Origin: WHSW01 sp963767475
GTDB lineage: Bacteria > Actinomycetota > Thermoleophilia > Solirubrobacterales > 70-9
Length of the DNA: 64,000 bases
Reading direction: 5' to 3'
Assembly (NCBI GenBank): GCA_963767475.1
Contig: CAVYEI010000006.1
Coordinates: forward strand, 248,001-312,000
Shown here in pieces: positions 14,960-23,561 of this stretch. The notes under the pieces are model-generated. The model was not told the origin of the DNA. It searched no databases and was given only the letters and a program-made list of their open reading frames with translations. The position numbers and the translations under genes are program-made. Every line of letters starts with the position of its first letter. Within the stretch, counting starts at the first letter, position 1.

Positions 14960-15517
14960 TTGAAGAAGGCAAGAACGCTGCGCGTACTGGGAGCGCTTTT
15001 CGCTCTCGGCGCGCTCACCGTTGTCGGCGCCGGCGCGAGCACCGCGGCGGAGAAGTCCGGCGCCACCGTGATCAAGATGGAGAGGGACGGCAAGACGCTG
15101 TTCTTCGACGCCCCGGCCACCGTCGCCGCGGGCACCGATCTGAAGATCAAGAACAAGACCAATCCGCGTCAGGTTGGCCCGCACACCTTCTCGCTCGTTC
15201 ACGAGAAGGACATTCCGACGAAGCCGAAGAAGATCAAGGCCTGCAGCAAGAAGCTGAAGGGGATCTGCGGCGCGATCGCGATCGACTGGCACCAGGTCGA
15301 CCTGCAGACCGGCGAGATCGGGGAGAACCCGGTCGAGGTCGGCAAGCAGGGCTGGGACAAGGAGGGCAGCCTCAAGCACAAGGGCGACTCCTGGGTCTCC
15401 GAGGCCAAGGGCCAGGCGTTCACCCGTGAGGTGACCGCACCGCCCGGCAAGGTTCTCCACTTCATCTGCGCCGTTCACGCGGAGATGCAGGGTGAGATCA
15501 CCGTCACCGAGGGCTAG
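14960..15517 (+). CDS. secreted cupredoxin-like copper protein
   Basis: 185 residues from TTG 14960, placed by the AAAGGA site eight bases upstream. Signal peptide at 1-30 (LGALFALGALTVVGAGASTAA). Candidate type-1 copper ligands are H75 in VGPHTFSLV and C170, H173 and M176 in HFICAVHAEMQ, the C-x2-H-x2-M pattern of small blue copper proteins. A lysine- and cysteine-containing insert (KKIKACSKKLKGICG) lies between. It overlaps the multicopper oxidase gene by 26 bp, so electron exchange between the two is plausible. Confidence 0.85.
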   Translation: MKKARTLRVLGALFALGALTVVGAGASTAAEKSGATVIKMERDGKTLFFDAPATVAAGTDLKIKNKTNPRQVGPHTFSLVHEKDIPTKPKKIKACSKKLKGICGAIAIDWHQVDLQTGEIGENPVEVGKQGWDKEGSLKHKGDSWVSEAKGQAFTREVTAPPGKVLHFICAVHAEMQGEITVTEG

Positions 15518-17117
15518 GACGGACCCTCGCAACGATCCGGCTGAGCACGGCGGGCGCCTCACGCGTCGCGCCCTGCTCACCGCCGGCGTCGCGGGCGCGT
15601 TGGCACTGCTGTTGCCGGTGCGCCTGCGGCCCGGCAGCCTCGGCGTCCCTGCCGTCGCCGCACGCCGCGCGGCCAAGGCCGGCTTCCGGGCCGCGCTGCG
15701 GATCCCGCCGGTGCTCACCGGGGCGCAGATCGAGATCGAGATGCGCGAGGCCAAGGTCGCGGCGCTGCCGGGCCGGAAGACGAAGATGTGGACCTACGGC
15801 GGCAGCTTCCCGGGGCCGACGATCCGGCGGCCGGCCGGCGAGGCGACCGAGATCACCTTCGTCCACGATCTGCCGGCGAAGGCGGGCGAGCTCACGGTGC
15901 ACCTGCACGGCGGTCACAACCGCTCCTCCGAGGACGGTCAGCCTGGCGGCCTCACCCGCCGCCAGCCGCGGGCGATGTTCTGCGACATCTCCGGCCGGCT
16001 GGCGCCAGGCGACTCGGGCAACGACCTGCTGATCGCGCCGGGCGGGCGGCGGACATACCGCTATGACCTGATCGAGGACGCCGGCCCCGAGCGCGCCGCG
16101 TTCCAGTGGTACCACGACCACCGACTCGAGCGCACGGCCCCGAACGTCTGGCGCGGGCTCGCCGGGATGATGATCATCGACGACGAGCTCGACGCCTCGC
16201 TGCCGCTGCCCAGCGGCGATCGCGACATCCCGCTGATGATCGCCGACCGCAGCTTCGACAAGCGAAACCAGCTCACCGATCCATTCGGGGCGACGGCGCA
16301 CGCGCCCAACGACGGGATCGTCGGTCGCCTGGCGCTCGTCAACGGCGTCCATCTCCCCCACCACGAGGTCAGCGCGGCCCGCTACCGCGTGCGGATCCTG
16401 AACGCGGCCAGCTTCAGCCTCTACAACCTCGAGCTCTCCAACGGCGACCGGCTGACCCAGATCGCGACCGAGAGCGGCCTGATGCCGGCGCCGGTGAGCC
16501 GGCGCCAGGCGCTGATCGGCCCGGGAGAGCGGGTCGAGCTGATCCTCGACTTCAGCCAACTCGCCGGTAAACGGGTGGTGCTTCAGAGCGCGCGCCACCA
16601 GGGCAGCGGCGGGATCGCCTCGAAGACCCACGTCGGCCCGCTGATCGAGTTTCGGGTCGGCGCCGCGGCCGACGATCCCACCAGCGTGCCGGCGACGCTG
16701 CGGCCGCTACCGGCGTGGGTGGCAGCGGCCTCGCCGGCGCCGCAGCGAAAGTGGGAGTTCACGATCTCCAGCGGCCTGATCCCGACCTGGCTCGTCAACG
16801 GCAAGACCTTCGACCCGGCACGCTCCGACGCCTTCCCGAAGCTGAACACGACCGAGACCTGGGAGCTTCACAACCGCACCGCCGTCGCCCACACGGTCCA
16901 CATGCACCACACCGACTGGTACATGCTGAGCCGCAACCGCAAGCGCCCGCCCGCCTCCGAGCAGTGCCTGAAGGAGACCTTCCTGCTCGAGCCCGGCGAT
17001 CGCGTCGTCGTCGCCGGTCGCTTCTGCGACTTCACCGGCAAGTACGCGATCCACTGCCACATGCTCGACCACGAGGACCACGGCCTGATGTCGCAGTTCG
17101 AGGTCGTCGCCGGCTAG
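15492..17117 (+). CDS. Tat-exported multicopper oxidase
   Basis: 541 residues from GTG 15492, the only start upstream of the signal. A twin-arginine signal (RLTRRALLTAGVAGALALLL) precedes three cupredoxin domains. All copper motifs are present: HLHGGHN, FQWYHDHRLERT, HTVHMHHTDW and HCHMLDHEDHGLM, giving type 1, 2 and 3 centres. Such enzymes oxidise phenols or metal ions with O2 outside the cytoplasm. It overlaps the cupredoxin gene in a two-gene unit. The stop codon shares CTAG with the convergent gene. Confidence 0.93.
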   Translation: MRSPSPRARTDPRNDPAEHGGRLTRRALLTAGVAGALALLLPVRLRPGSLGVPAVAARRAAKAGFRAALRIPPVLTGAQIEIEMREAKVAALPGRKTKMWTYGGSFPGPTIRRPAGEATEITFVHDLPAKAGELTVHLHGGHNRSSEDGQPGGLTRRQPRAMFCDISGRLAPGDSGNDLLIAPGGRRTYRYDLIEDAGPERAAFQWYHDHRLERTAPNVWRGLAGMMIIDDELDASLPLPSGDRDIPLMIADRSFDKRNQLTDPFGATAHAPNDGIVGRLALVNGVHLPHHEVSAARYRVRILNAASFSLYNLELSNGDRLTQIATESGLMPAPVSRRQALIGPGERVELILDFSQLAGKRVVLQSARHQGSGGIASKTHVGPLIEFRVGAAADDPTSVPATLRPLPAWVAAASPAPQRKWEFTISSGLIPTWLVNGKTFDPARSDAFPKLNTTETWELHNRTAVAHTVHMHHTDWYMLSRNRKRPPASEQCLKETFLLEPGDRVVVAGRFCDFTGKYAIHCHMLDHEDHGLMSQFEVVAG

Positions 17118-17536
17118 ACGCCGAGGTCGCGCAAGAACTCGGGCTCGTGGCCCTCGATGAAGACGAACAACGGGTGGGGCAGATCCTTGTTGGTCGCCTT
17201 CTCGGCCGGATCCGGCGGGGTCGAGGCGTCGGCCTGGGCGAGCGGCTCGTCGGCGTCCTGCCAGAAGCGCTCGTCCTGGTTCCAGCGGCGCCGGCGAATC
17301 TCGGCCTCGAGACCCTCGTCTGCGAGCACCTCGCCGACCACGCGGGCGGCCTCTGCGGCGGCCTCGGCGGACTGGGTGTAGACGTACATCTTCTCGCCGT
17401 CGCGGGTGACGATCACCCGGTCGCCGAGGCGATCGGAGACCTCTTCGTCGAGGTCGAGCGAGCGCAGCCGCTCGCTGAGCTTGCCGTGCACCGACTCGTG
17501 GATATCGACTTCGACTCTGTATTCGTCCGCGGCCAT
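17114..17536 (-). CDS. conserved hypothetical protein
   Basis: 140 residues, soluble. An alternating beta/alpha start (EYRVEVDIHESVHGKLSERL, then DRVIVTRDGEKMYVYTQSAE) suggests a small ferredoxin-like fold. It is followed by a Trp-rich stretch (RRRWNQDERFWQDADEP) and a tail ending EGHEPEFLRDLGV. I do not recognise a named family. TAGCCT ends nine bases before ATG 17536, and the divergent gene has TAACCT, so the 38-bp gap seems to drive both. Confidence 0.65.
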   Translation of the reverse strand: MAADEYRVEVDIHESVHGKLSERLRSLDLDEEVSDRLGDRVIVTRDGEKMYVYTQSAEAAAEAARVVGEVLADEGLEAEIRRRRWNQDERFWQDADEPLAQADASTPPDPAEKATNKDLPHPLFVFIEGHEPEFLRDLGV

Positions 17537-17574
17537 CGCGGCGCGAGGCTAGCACGCGCGACTAACCTGGCTTG

Positions 17575-17826
17575 ATGGACCAGGTGATTCAGATCGTCGG
17601 CGCGATCCTGATCCTCGCCGGATTCGCGGGGGCACAGGCCGGGCGCCTGCGCGTCGATTCGATCAGCTACCTGGTCCTCAACCTGGTCGGGTCGGCGATC
17701 CTCGCCGTGCTCGCCGTGCGCGAGGACCAGTGGGGCTTCCTCTTGCTCGAGGGAGTCTGGGCCGGGGTCTCGCTCTGGAGCCTGAGCCGCGTCGCTCGCG
17801 GGCTGCCGGTGGCCGGCGCGCACTGA
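17575..17826 (+). CDS. CBU_0592-like small membrane protein
   Basis: 83 residues with three hydrophobic helices (IQIVGAILILAGFAGAQAG; ISYLVLNLVGSAILAVLAV; WGFLLLEGVWAGVSLWSLSR). The Y-x-x-x-N-x-x-G-S and E-x-x-W pattern matches the CBU_0592 domain found in many bacteria, function unknown. TAACCT (17563-17568) ends six bases before the ATG. Confidence 0.75.
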   Translation: MDQVIQIVGAILILAGFAGAQAGRLRVDSISYLVLNLVGSAILAVLAVREDQWGFLLLEGVWAGVSLWSLSRVARGLPVAGAH

Positions 17827-17908
17827 GCACAACACCGGCCACGTCCTCGGCTTCGCCTCCGGGCGTGCCGGGTCCAGGTCTGTCCGAGGGTGGCCGTATG
17901 AAACTGGC

Positions 17909-18613
17909 ATGGCGCGACCGAAGATCTCGCCGTCCAGCGCCGCCGCGGTGCGTCAGCACTTCCATGGCGATGGCTACGGCTATGGCTGGCTCCTCGTCCT
18001 GATCCTGTTCTCGATCGGCTTCCAGATGGCCGAGCCGGAGGCCGACTGGGCGCGGATCACGGCGATCTTCCTCCAGGGCTTCACCCTGATCGCGGCCCTG
18101 ACCGTTTCCGGGGTCCGTCGCTGGCTCGTCCACCTGGCCGCCGCGATCACGGTGATCGCCGTCGCCAGCGCGGCCGGGATCCTGATCGGCTCGGGCGACC
18201 TCGACCTCGGCGGAGGCCGCGTACTCGGCTTGGCGCTCGTGCTCCTGGCGCCGGCGGCGATCATCGTCGGCGTCGTGCGCCAGGCGCGAGAGGCGCAGAT
18301 GATCACGATCAGGACGATGTTCGGTGTCCTCTGCGTCTACCTGCTGATTGGCACTGCGTACGCCTACGCCTACGGGATCGTCTCCGCGGTCGACGACGGC
18401 GGCTTCTTCGCCGAGATCCCGCGCGGCGACCAGGCCGACTTCCTCTACTTCAGCTTCACGACCATGACCACCACCGGGTTCGGGGATCTGACGGCCCGCC
18501 ACGACGTCGGTCGCTCGATGGCGATCACCGAGGCGCTCATCGGTCAGATCTATTTGGTGACGCTGGTGGCCTTAATCGTCAGCAACCTCGGCCAAAAGCG
18601 CGTCGCGCGCTGA
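17909..18613 (+). CDS. potassium channel-like protein
   Basis: 234 residues and about six transmembrane helices. The pore loop reads SFTTMTTTGFGDLTARHD; TTTGFGD is a variant of the K+ selectivity filter TVGYGD, so an ion channel of the Ion_trans_2 type is likely. No voltage-sensor arginine series and no RCK/TrkA-N domain are present. It lies 82 bp after the CBU_0592-like gene and 3 bp before the GH3 gene. Confidence 0.85.
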   Translation: MARPKISPSSAAAVRQHFHGDGYGYGWLLVLILFSIGFQMAEPEADWARITAIFLQGFTLIAALTVSGVRRWLVHLAAAITVIAVASAAGILIGSGDLDLGGGRVLGLALVLLAPAAIIVGVVRQAREAQMITIRTMFGVLCVYLLIGTAYAYAYGIVSAVDDGGFFAEIPRGDQADFLYFSFTTMTTTGFGDLTARHDVGRSMAITEALIGQIYLVTLVALIVSNLGQKRVAR

Positions 18614-18616
18614 GCG

Positions 18617-19825
18617 GTGCCGCGCTCGGCCGAGGACACCGCGAGGCGGCGAGCCGAAGCGGCGGCATTGCGGGCCACGGTCCGCCGCCGGCGAATCGCC
18701 CTGGCCGCCGTCGCCGCGCTGGCGCTCGCAGCCGGGATCGTCGTCGCCTCGGGTGACGGCGGCGGCTCGGACCCGCCCGAGGACTCCCCGGCGGCGGACG
18801 GGGTCTCCCCGGTCGCCGAGGCGCCGCAGTGCCCGGCGGAGATCGCCTCCGATCCGCGCCGGCTCGCCGGCCAGATGCTGATCGTCCGCATGGAGGCCAC
18901 CGCCACGGACGCCCTGCGCCGGCGGCTGAGTACCGGGGAGATCGGCGGCGTGATCCTGTTCCCGCCCGATGGCGCCGACCCGGCGGCGCTCGGCGGCCAG
19001 GTAGCGGAGCTGCGGCAAGCGGCGGCCAAGGCCGGGGCGCCCGCGCCGTTGGTCGCGATCGATCAGGAGGGCGGCGAGGTGGAGCGGCTGCCGGGCCTGC
19101 CACCGGAACACTCGCCGGCCGAGATCGCGCTCGACGGCGCGCGCGCCGCCCGCACCGAGGGCCAAGACACCGGCCGCGCCCTGAGCGAGCTCGGCATCGA
19201 CGTCGACCTCGCGCCCGTGCTCGACGTGCCGGGCGTCGAGGGCGCGTTCATCGCCTCCCGCGCCTATTCCGACGACCCGGCCGAGGTCGCCCGGCTGGGG
19301 GCCACGTTCGGGACCGCGATGCAGGACCAGGGGGTGGCGGCGACGGCGAAGCACTTCCCCGGCGTCGGGCTGGCGGTCGAGAACACCGATCTCGGCGCCA
19401 GCGCGATCGATGCCTCGGAGGCCGAGCTCGAGCCCGGGCTGGTGCCGTTCGAGGCCGCGATCGACGCCGGCTTCGAGCTGGTGATGGTGTCGAACGCGAC
19501 CTACCCGGCGCTCGATCCGAAGCGGCCGGCCTCGCAGTCGCGGCGCGTGGTCGAGGGTCTGCTGCGTGAGCGCCTCGGCTTCGACGGTGCGGTGATCACC
19601 GACGACCTCGGCGCCGGCGCACTGGTCGGGGCGGGACTCGACGAGGGCGAGGCCGCCGTCGGTGCCGCCCGTGCCGGTGCCGACCTGCTGCTCGTCGCCC
19701 TCACCGAGGGAACGCAGGCAAGCGACGCGCTGGTGCGGGCGATCCGCGGCGGCGAGCTGGAGCGAGAGCGGCTGCTGTCGTCGTGCGCGCGAACGACGGC
19801 GCTTCGAGAGCGGCTCGCCGGCTAG
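18617..19825 (+). CDS. glycoside hydrolase family 3 domain protein, membrane-anchored
   Basis: 402 residues from GTG 18617. A basic N-terminus with one helix (RIALAAVAALALAAGIVVAS) anchors or exports a GH3 N-terminal barrel: GGVILFPPDGADP, VAIDQEGGEVERL, K245-HFPG and VITDDLGAGAL, which holds the likely nucleophile Asp. In NagZ-type beta-N-acetylhexosaminidases KHFPG is followed by a DSH motif whose His helps catalysis. Here the region reads VENTDLG with no His, so activity may differ. Shares CTAG stop overlap with the metalloprotease gene. Confidence 0.87.
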   Translation: MPRSAEDTARRRAEAAALRATVRRRRIALAAVAALALAAGIVVASGDGGGSDPPEDSPAADGVSPVAEAPQCPAEIASDPRRLAGQMLIVRMEATATDALRRRLSTGEIGGVILFPPDGADPAALGGQVAELRQAAAKAGAPAPLVAIDQEGGEVERLPGLPPEHSPAEIALDGARAARTEGQDTGRALSELGIDVDLAPVLDVPGVEGAFIASRAYSDDPAEVARLGATFGTAMQDQGVAATAKHFPGVGLAVENTDLGASAIDASEAELEPGLVPFEAAIDAGFELVMVSNATYPALDPKRPASQSRRVVEGLLRERLGFDGAVITDDLGAGALVGAGLDEGEAAVGAARAGADLLLVALTEGTQASDALVRAIRGGELERERLLSSCARTTALRERLAG

Positions 19826-21414
19826 CCCGAGAGCCGGACGTCGAAGCCGGCGCCGTCCTTGGAGTAGACCCAATCGCCCTCGGCGAAGCCCTTGACCCGG
19901 TCGTCGGCGTTGATCAGCACCGCGGTGATCCGCTCGAAGCGGCCCGGATCTGAGAGCGTCACCGAGCCCTTGCCGCCCTGGCTGAGGTACTTGCGCTTCT
20001 TGGTCACCGAGCCGGTGAGCGCGTCGCCGTCGCGGGCGATCAGCGCCAGTCCGGCGCGGGCGCCGTCGTCGACCTCGACGCTGAGCTTCAGCTGGCCGCC
20101 GGTGGCGTTCACGTTCAGGAGCCGGTAGGCGGTGTGGTCGAGGTTGAACCGCTTCTGGCCGCCCTTGCCGAGCGAGCCCTTGCGCTTTACGTCCGGGTAG
20201 GCGGCGGCGTCGGGGAAGCCGCCGAACCCGGTCCGCCACTCGGCGGTCGCGGTGGTGAAGGCGACGAACTCGCGGCTGAAGCTCTTGCCGCCGCCCTTCT
20301 CGATCGAGCGGTCGTAGGCCGAGAGGGCGAAGTCGGCGGGCTCGACCACGTCGGAGAGCTCCCAGGCACGGCGGACCACGGCGGAGCCATAGCCACCGCC
20401 GCCGGTGTCGAGCCAGTGGTTCCAGACCGCGGAGCCGTAGATGCGCAGCGACTTGTCCTGGTCGGGCGGGAACGTCGCCGTGATCGGCTCGCTCGGGAAC
20501 TTGGTGAACGCCGGGATGTAGCCGAGGTAGTCGTTGATCTCCGGATAGACCTTCTCCTCCGACCAGGTCGCGGTCGCCTCGAACATCCAGGTGTCCTGGA
20601 AGGTGTCGTAGTTGACCTGCAACAGGTGGTTGAACTCATGGGCGAAGGTGACGCTGGCGGGGATCGCCGGATCGTCGTAGCCGTACTCGGACTTCGCGTA
20701 GTCGTTGTCGAGCACCATGTAGCCGTACTGGCTGCGCGACCGCCCCTGGCCGGGATCGACGCTCTGGTAGCCGAACAGCCCCTTGGTGCCGAGCTGCTTC
20801 AGGTAGATGTCTGCGTGGGTGCTGGGGCTGGCGCTGCAGCCGTCGACGTCGGGCTTCGGCGGCTCCCAGCCGAGCGCCCCCGGCGCCACCTCGACCCCGT
20901 AGGAGAACTCGGCGATCGAGAGCAGCGACTCGACGTAGTCGGGCGTCCCGTCACCGTCGGCAACGCCGTTTGCGTCGGTCAGGTTGGGAGCGTCGGGAAA
21001 CCCGGGAGCGTTGACCCAGAAGACGCAGAAATGGGTGCTCTCGGCGCTGGCGATCGGGGCGGCGGCCGGATATCCGTCGCCGATCGGGTCGTTGTTGCCG
21101 TCGGTGGGCCGAGCGAGCAGGCTCTCGGCGCGGCCGCGATCGACGCCCTGCAGCTCGGTTGCAACCGCGGCGAGGTCGTGGAGCGCGATCGTCGCGTCGG
21201 TTGCCGGTTCGGCGTCCGCCGGCGCTGTCGCGGGCGCCACCGTCGCCTCCGCCGTCTCGAGCACCTCGCTGGCCTCGGTGGCGGAGACGTCGACCTGGGG
21301 CTCGTCGGCGAGCGCAGGCGGCGCGCAGGCGACGGTTGCGACCAGGGCGATCGCCGTCACGAGCAGGCCAGCTCGTCGCCGGTTGATCGTCATCTGGGGC
21401 AAGGGCTTGAACAT
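19822..21414 (-). CDS. secreted zinc metalloprotease, MXAN_6640-like
   Basis: 530 residues from ATG 21414; ATG 21393 is an alternative. A signal peptide (RRRAGLLVTAIALVATVACAPPALA) precedes a low-complexity Ala/Thr/Glu linker. The catalytic domain carries HEFNH at 259-263 (VTFAHEFNHLLQ) with a following EATATWSEE helix that could supply a third ligand. The C-terminal 120 residues are beta-rich. This resembles the MXAN_6640 family of putative extracellular metalloproteases. It is divergent from nadE with only 9 bp between starts. Confidence 0.82.
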   Translation of the reverse strand: MFKPLPQMTINRRRAGLLVTAIALVATVACAPPALADEPQVDVSATEASEVLETAEATVAPATAPADAEPATDATIALHDLAAVATELQGVDRGRAESLLARPTDGNNDPIGDGYPAAAPIASAESTHFCVFWVNAPGFPDAPNLTDANGVADGDGTPDYVESLLSIAEFSYGVEVAPGALGWEPPKPDVDGCSASPSTHADIYLKQLGTKGLFGYQSVDPGQGRSRSQYGYMVLDNDYAKSEYGYDDPAIPASVTFAHEFNHLLQVNYDTFQDTWMFEATATWSEEKVYPEINDYLGYIPAFTKFPSEPITATFPPDQDKSLRIYGSAVWNHWLDTGGGGYGSAVVRRAWELSDVVEPADFALSAYDRSIEKGGGKSFSREFVAFTTATAEWRTGFGGFPDAAAYPDVKRKGSLGKGGQKRFNLDHTAYRLLNVNATGGQLKLSVEVDDGARAGLALIARDGDALTGSVTKKRKYLSQGGKGSVTLSDPGRFERITAVLINADDRVKGFAEGDWVYSKDGAGFDVRLSG

Positions 21415-21423
21415 ACTGTGCGG

Positions 21424-23073
21424 ATGAACGAACCCGCGAGCGGACTGATCGTTGCGCTCGCCCAGATCGACCCGACGGTCGGCGACCTCGACGGCAACGC
21501 CGCCCTGATCGGCGAATCGATCGGACGCGCTCGCGACGCGGGCGCCGGTCTGGTCGTGCTGCCGGAGCTCTGCCTGCCCGGCTACCCGGCCGAGGATCTG
21601 TATCTGAAGCGCCACTTCGCCGAGGCCAACGTCGCCGCGCTCGAGCGGCTGGCATCAGCCGCGGAGGGGATCACAGCCCTGGTCGGGTTCGCCGAGCCGG
21701 TCGCCGCCGGCGGAGAGCGGCGACCCGACGCCCCGGCGCCGCGCCCGGTCCACAACGCGCTCGCGGTCCTGCGCGACGGCGAGATCGAGACCGTCTACCG
21801 CAAGAACCGGCTGCCGAACTACGGCGTCTTCGACGAGGTCCGCTACTTCGAACCCGGCTCCGGCCCGACCGTGATCGAGGTCGAGGGCGTGCGCGTCGGG
21901 CTGACGATCTGCGAGGACCTCTGGGAGCCCGGGCCGCCCGGCTCGCTGGAGGCCGAGCAGGGCGCGGAGCTGATCGTCAACCCGTCGGGCTCACCCTATC
22001 TGCGCGGTAAGGGCACCGATCGCGAGCGCATGTTCGCCGAGCGTGCCCGCGCCTACGGCGTCCCGATCGCCTTCTGCAACCTCGTCGGAGGCCAGGACGA
22101 GCTTGTCTTCGACGGCCACAGCTTCGTAGTCGACGCCGGCGGCGAGGTGGTTGCCCGGGCGAAGCAGTTCGAGCCCGACCTGCTTCTGTGGGAGCTCGGC
22201 GGCGGCTCCGCGCGGGTGGAACAGCCGCTGGCGGATCTCGACGAGGTCTACGGCGCGCTCACGCTCGGGGTCCGCGACTACGTGCACAAGAACGGCTTCG
22301 AGCGCGCCCTGATCGGTCTCTCGGGCGGCATCGACTCGGCGTTGGTCGCCCTGGTCGCGGCCGACGCGCTCGGCGCCGACAAGCTCACCTGCGTGGTCAT
22401 GCCCTCCCCCCACTCCAGCGCCGAGACCCAGGCGGATGCGCGCGCGATCGCCGCCAACCTGGGCGCGCAGGCGGTCGAGCTGCCGATCGAGGCCGCGATG
22501 AGTGCCTACGGCGAGATCCTCGGCGAGCACTGGTCGGCGGCCGGCCTCGCGGCCGAGAACGTCCAGGCGCGAATCCGCGGCAACCTGCTGATGGCGCTAT
22601 CCAACGACCAAGGCGCGCTCGTGCTGACGACCGGCAACAAGAGCGAGATGGCGGTCGGCTACGCGACCCTCTACGGCGACATGGCCGGCGCCCTGGCGGT
22701 GATCAAGGACGTACCCAAGCAGCTCGTCTACCGCCTGGTCGAGCATCGAAACGCCCGCGCCGGGCGCGAGCTGGTGCCGGCGTCCGTGCTCGAGCGCGCG
22801 CCCTCGGCCGAGCTGCGCCCGGACCAGCGCGACGAGGACTCGCTGCCGCCCTACGAGCTTCTCGATCGGGCGCTCGAGGGCTATGTCGAGCGCGATCTCT
22901 CCCGCGAGGCGCTGATCGCCGAGGGCCTGCCGGCCGAGATCGTCGACGAGATGATCCGCATGGTCGACCTGGCCGAGTACAAGCGTCGCCAGGCGCCACC
23001 CGGGATCCGGGTCACCTCGAGGGCATTCGGGCGCGACCGGCGGATGCCGATCACCAACAGATTCGGGGGCTAA
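21424..23073 (+). CDS. nadE: glutamine-dependent NAD+ synthetase
   Basis: 549 residues. The N-terminal nitrilase-type glutaminase has the triad E48 (LPELCLPGYP), K127 (YRKNRLPN) and C163 (LTICEDLW). The C-terminal synthetase has the ATP-binding SGGIDS at 300-305. The enzyme converts deamido-NAD to NAD using glutamine nitrogen in the cytoplasm. I chose ATG 21424 because it begins just before the first glutaminase strand and a CATACT hexamer ends six bases upstream. Longer frames run antisense through the metalloprotease. Confidence 0.95.
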   Translation: MNEPASGLIVALAQIDPTVGDLDGNAALIGESIGRARDAGAGLVVLPELCLPGYPAEDLYLKRHFAEANVAALERLASAAEGITALVGFAEPVAAGGERRPDAPAPRPVHNALAVLRDGEIETVYRKNRLPNYGVFDEVRYFEPGSGPTVIEVEGVRVGLTICEDLWEPGPPGSLEAEQGAELIVNPSGSPYLRGKGTDRERMFAERARAYGVPIAFCNLVGGQDELVFDGHSFVVDAGGEVVARAKQFEPDLLLWELGGGSARVEQPLADLDEVYGALTLGVRDYVHKNGFERALIGLSGGIDSALVALVAADALGADKLTCVVMPSPHSSAETQADARAIAANLGAQAVELPIEAAMSAYGEILGEHWSAAGLAAENVQARIRGNLLMALSNDQGALVLTTGNKSEMAVGYATLYGDMAGALAVIKDVPKQLVYRLVEHRNARAGRELVPASVLERAPSAELRPDQRDEDSLPPYELLDRALEGYVERDLSREALIAEGLPAEIVDEMIRMVDLAEYKRRQAPPGIRVTSRAFGRDRRMPITNRFGG

Positions 23074-23094
23074 GGCCGAAGCGGCGGTTAGGCG

Positions 23095-23484
23095 CTAGCT
23101 CGGCGGCGGGCGCACGGCGACCGTCATCCGCACCAGGCAGCAGAGGCGGCCCTCGTCGTCGGTGATCTCGGTGTCCCAGATCCAGGTCGTGCGACCGCGA
23201 TGGCGAGGCCGGGCCTCGGCGTGGACGAAGCCGGCGCTGATCGGGCGCATGAAGGTCGCCTGGTTTGCCTGGCCGAGGGCGAGCATGCCATCGGCCTTGA
23301 CCGCCTCGTGGGTGGCCAGCGAGCAGATCGTCTCCGCAAGCGAGGCGAGGGTGCCGCCGTGGACGATCCCGAACGGCTGACAGACCGCCGGGGTGACCTC
23401 GAGCCGCGCCCGCGCGGGGTCCGGGCCGGGGTCGAGGATCTCGATCCCGAGCAGCTCTGCGAGGTGGGTTGCCTGCTCGCTCAC
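23095..23484 (-). CDS. PaaI-family hotdog thioesterase
   Basis: 129 residues with the hotdog signature GIVHGGTLASLAETICSLAT and a following strand block LGQANQATFMRPISAGFVHA. Such proteins hydrolyse acyl- or phenylacetyl-CoA-type thioesters. The start is GTG 23484, with TAGGCT ending six bases upstream. Substrate unknown. Confidence 0.88.
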   Translation of the reverse strand: MSEQATHLAELLGIEILDPGPDPARARLEVTPAVCQPFGIVHGGTLASLAETICSLATHEAVKADGMLALGQANQATFMRPISAGFVHAEARPRHRGRTTWIWDTEITDDEGRLCCLVRMTVAVRPPPS

Positions 23485-23561
23485 CGGCGCAGCCTACCCG
23501 CCCGATCGCGGCGGGCTACCTGCGTGCCCGGCGTACCTCAACCCGTAGGCTTCCGCGTTCG

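Noticed and set aside
20134..21423. Long upstream extension of nadE
   Set aside because: It is antisense to the metalloprotease gene; the glutaminase domain starts at ATG 21424.
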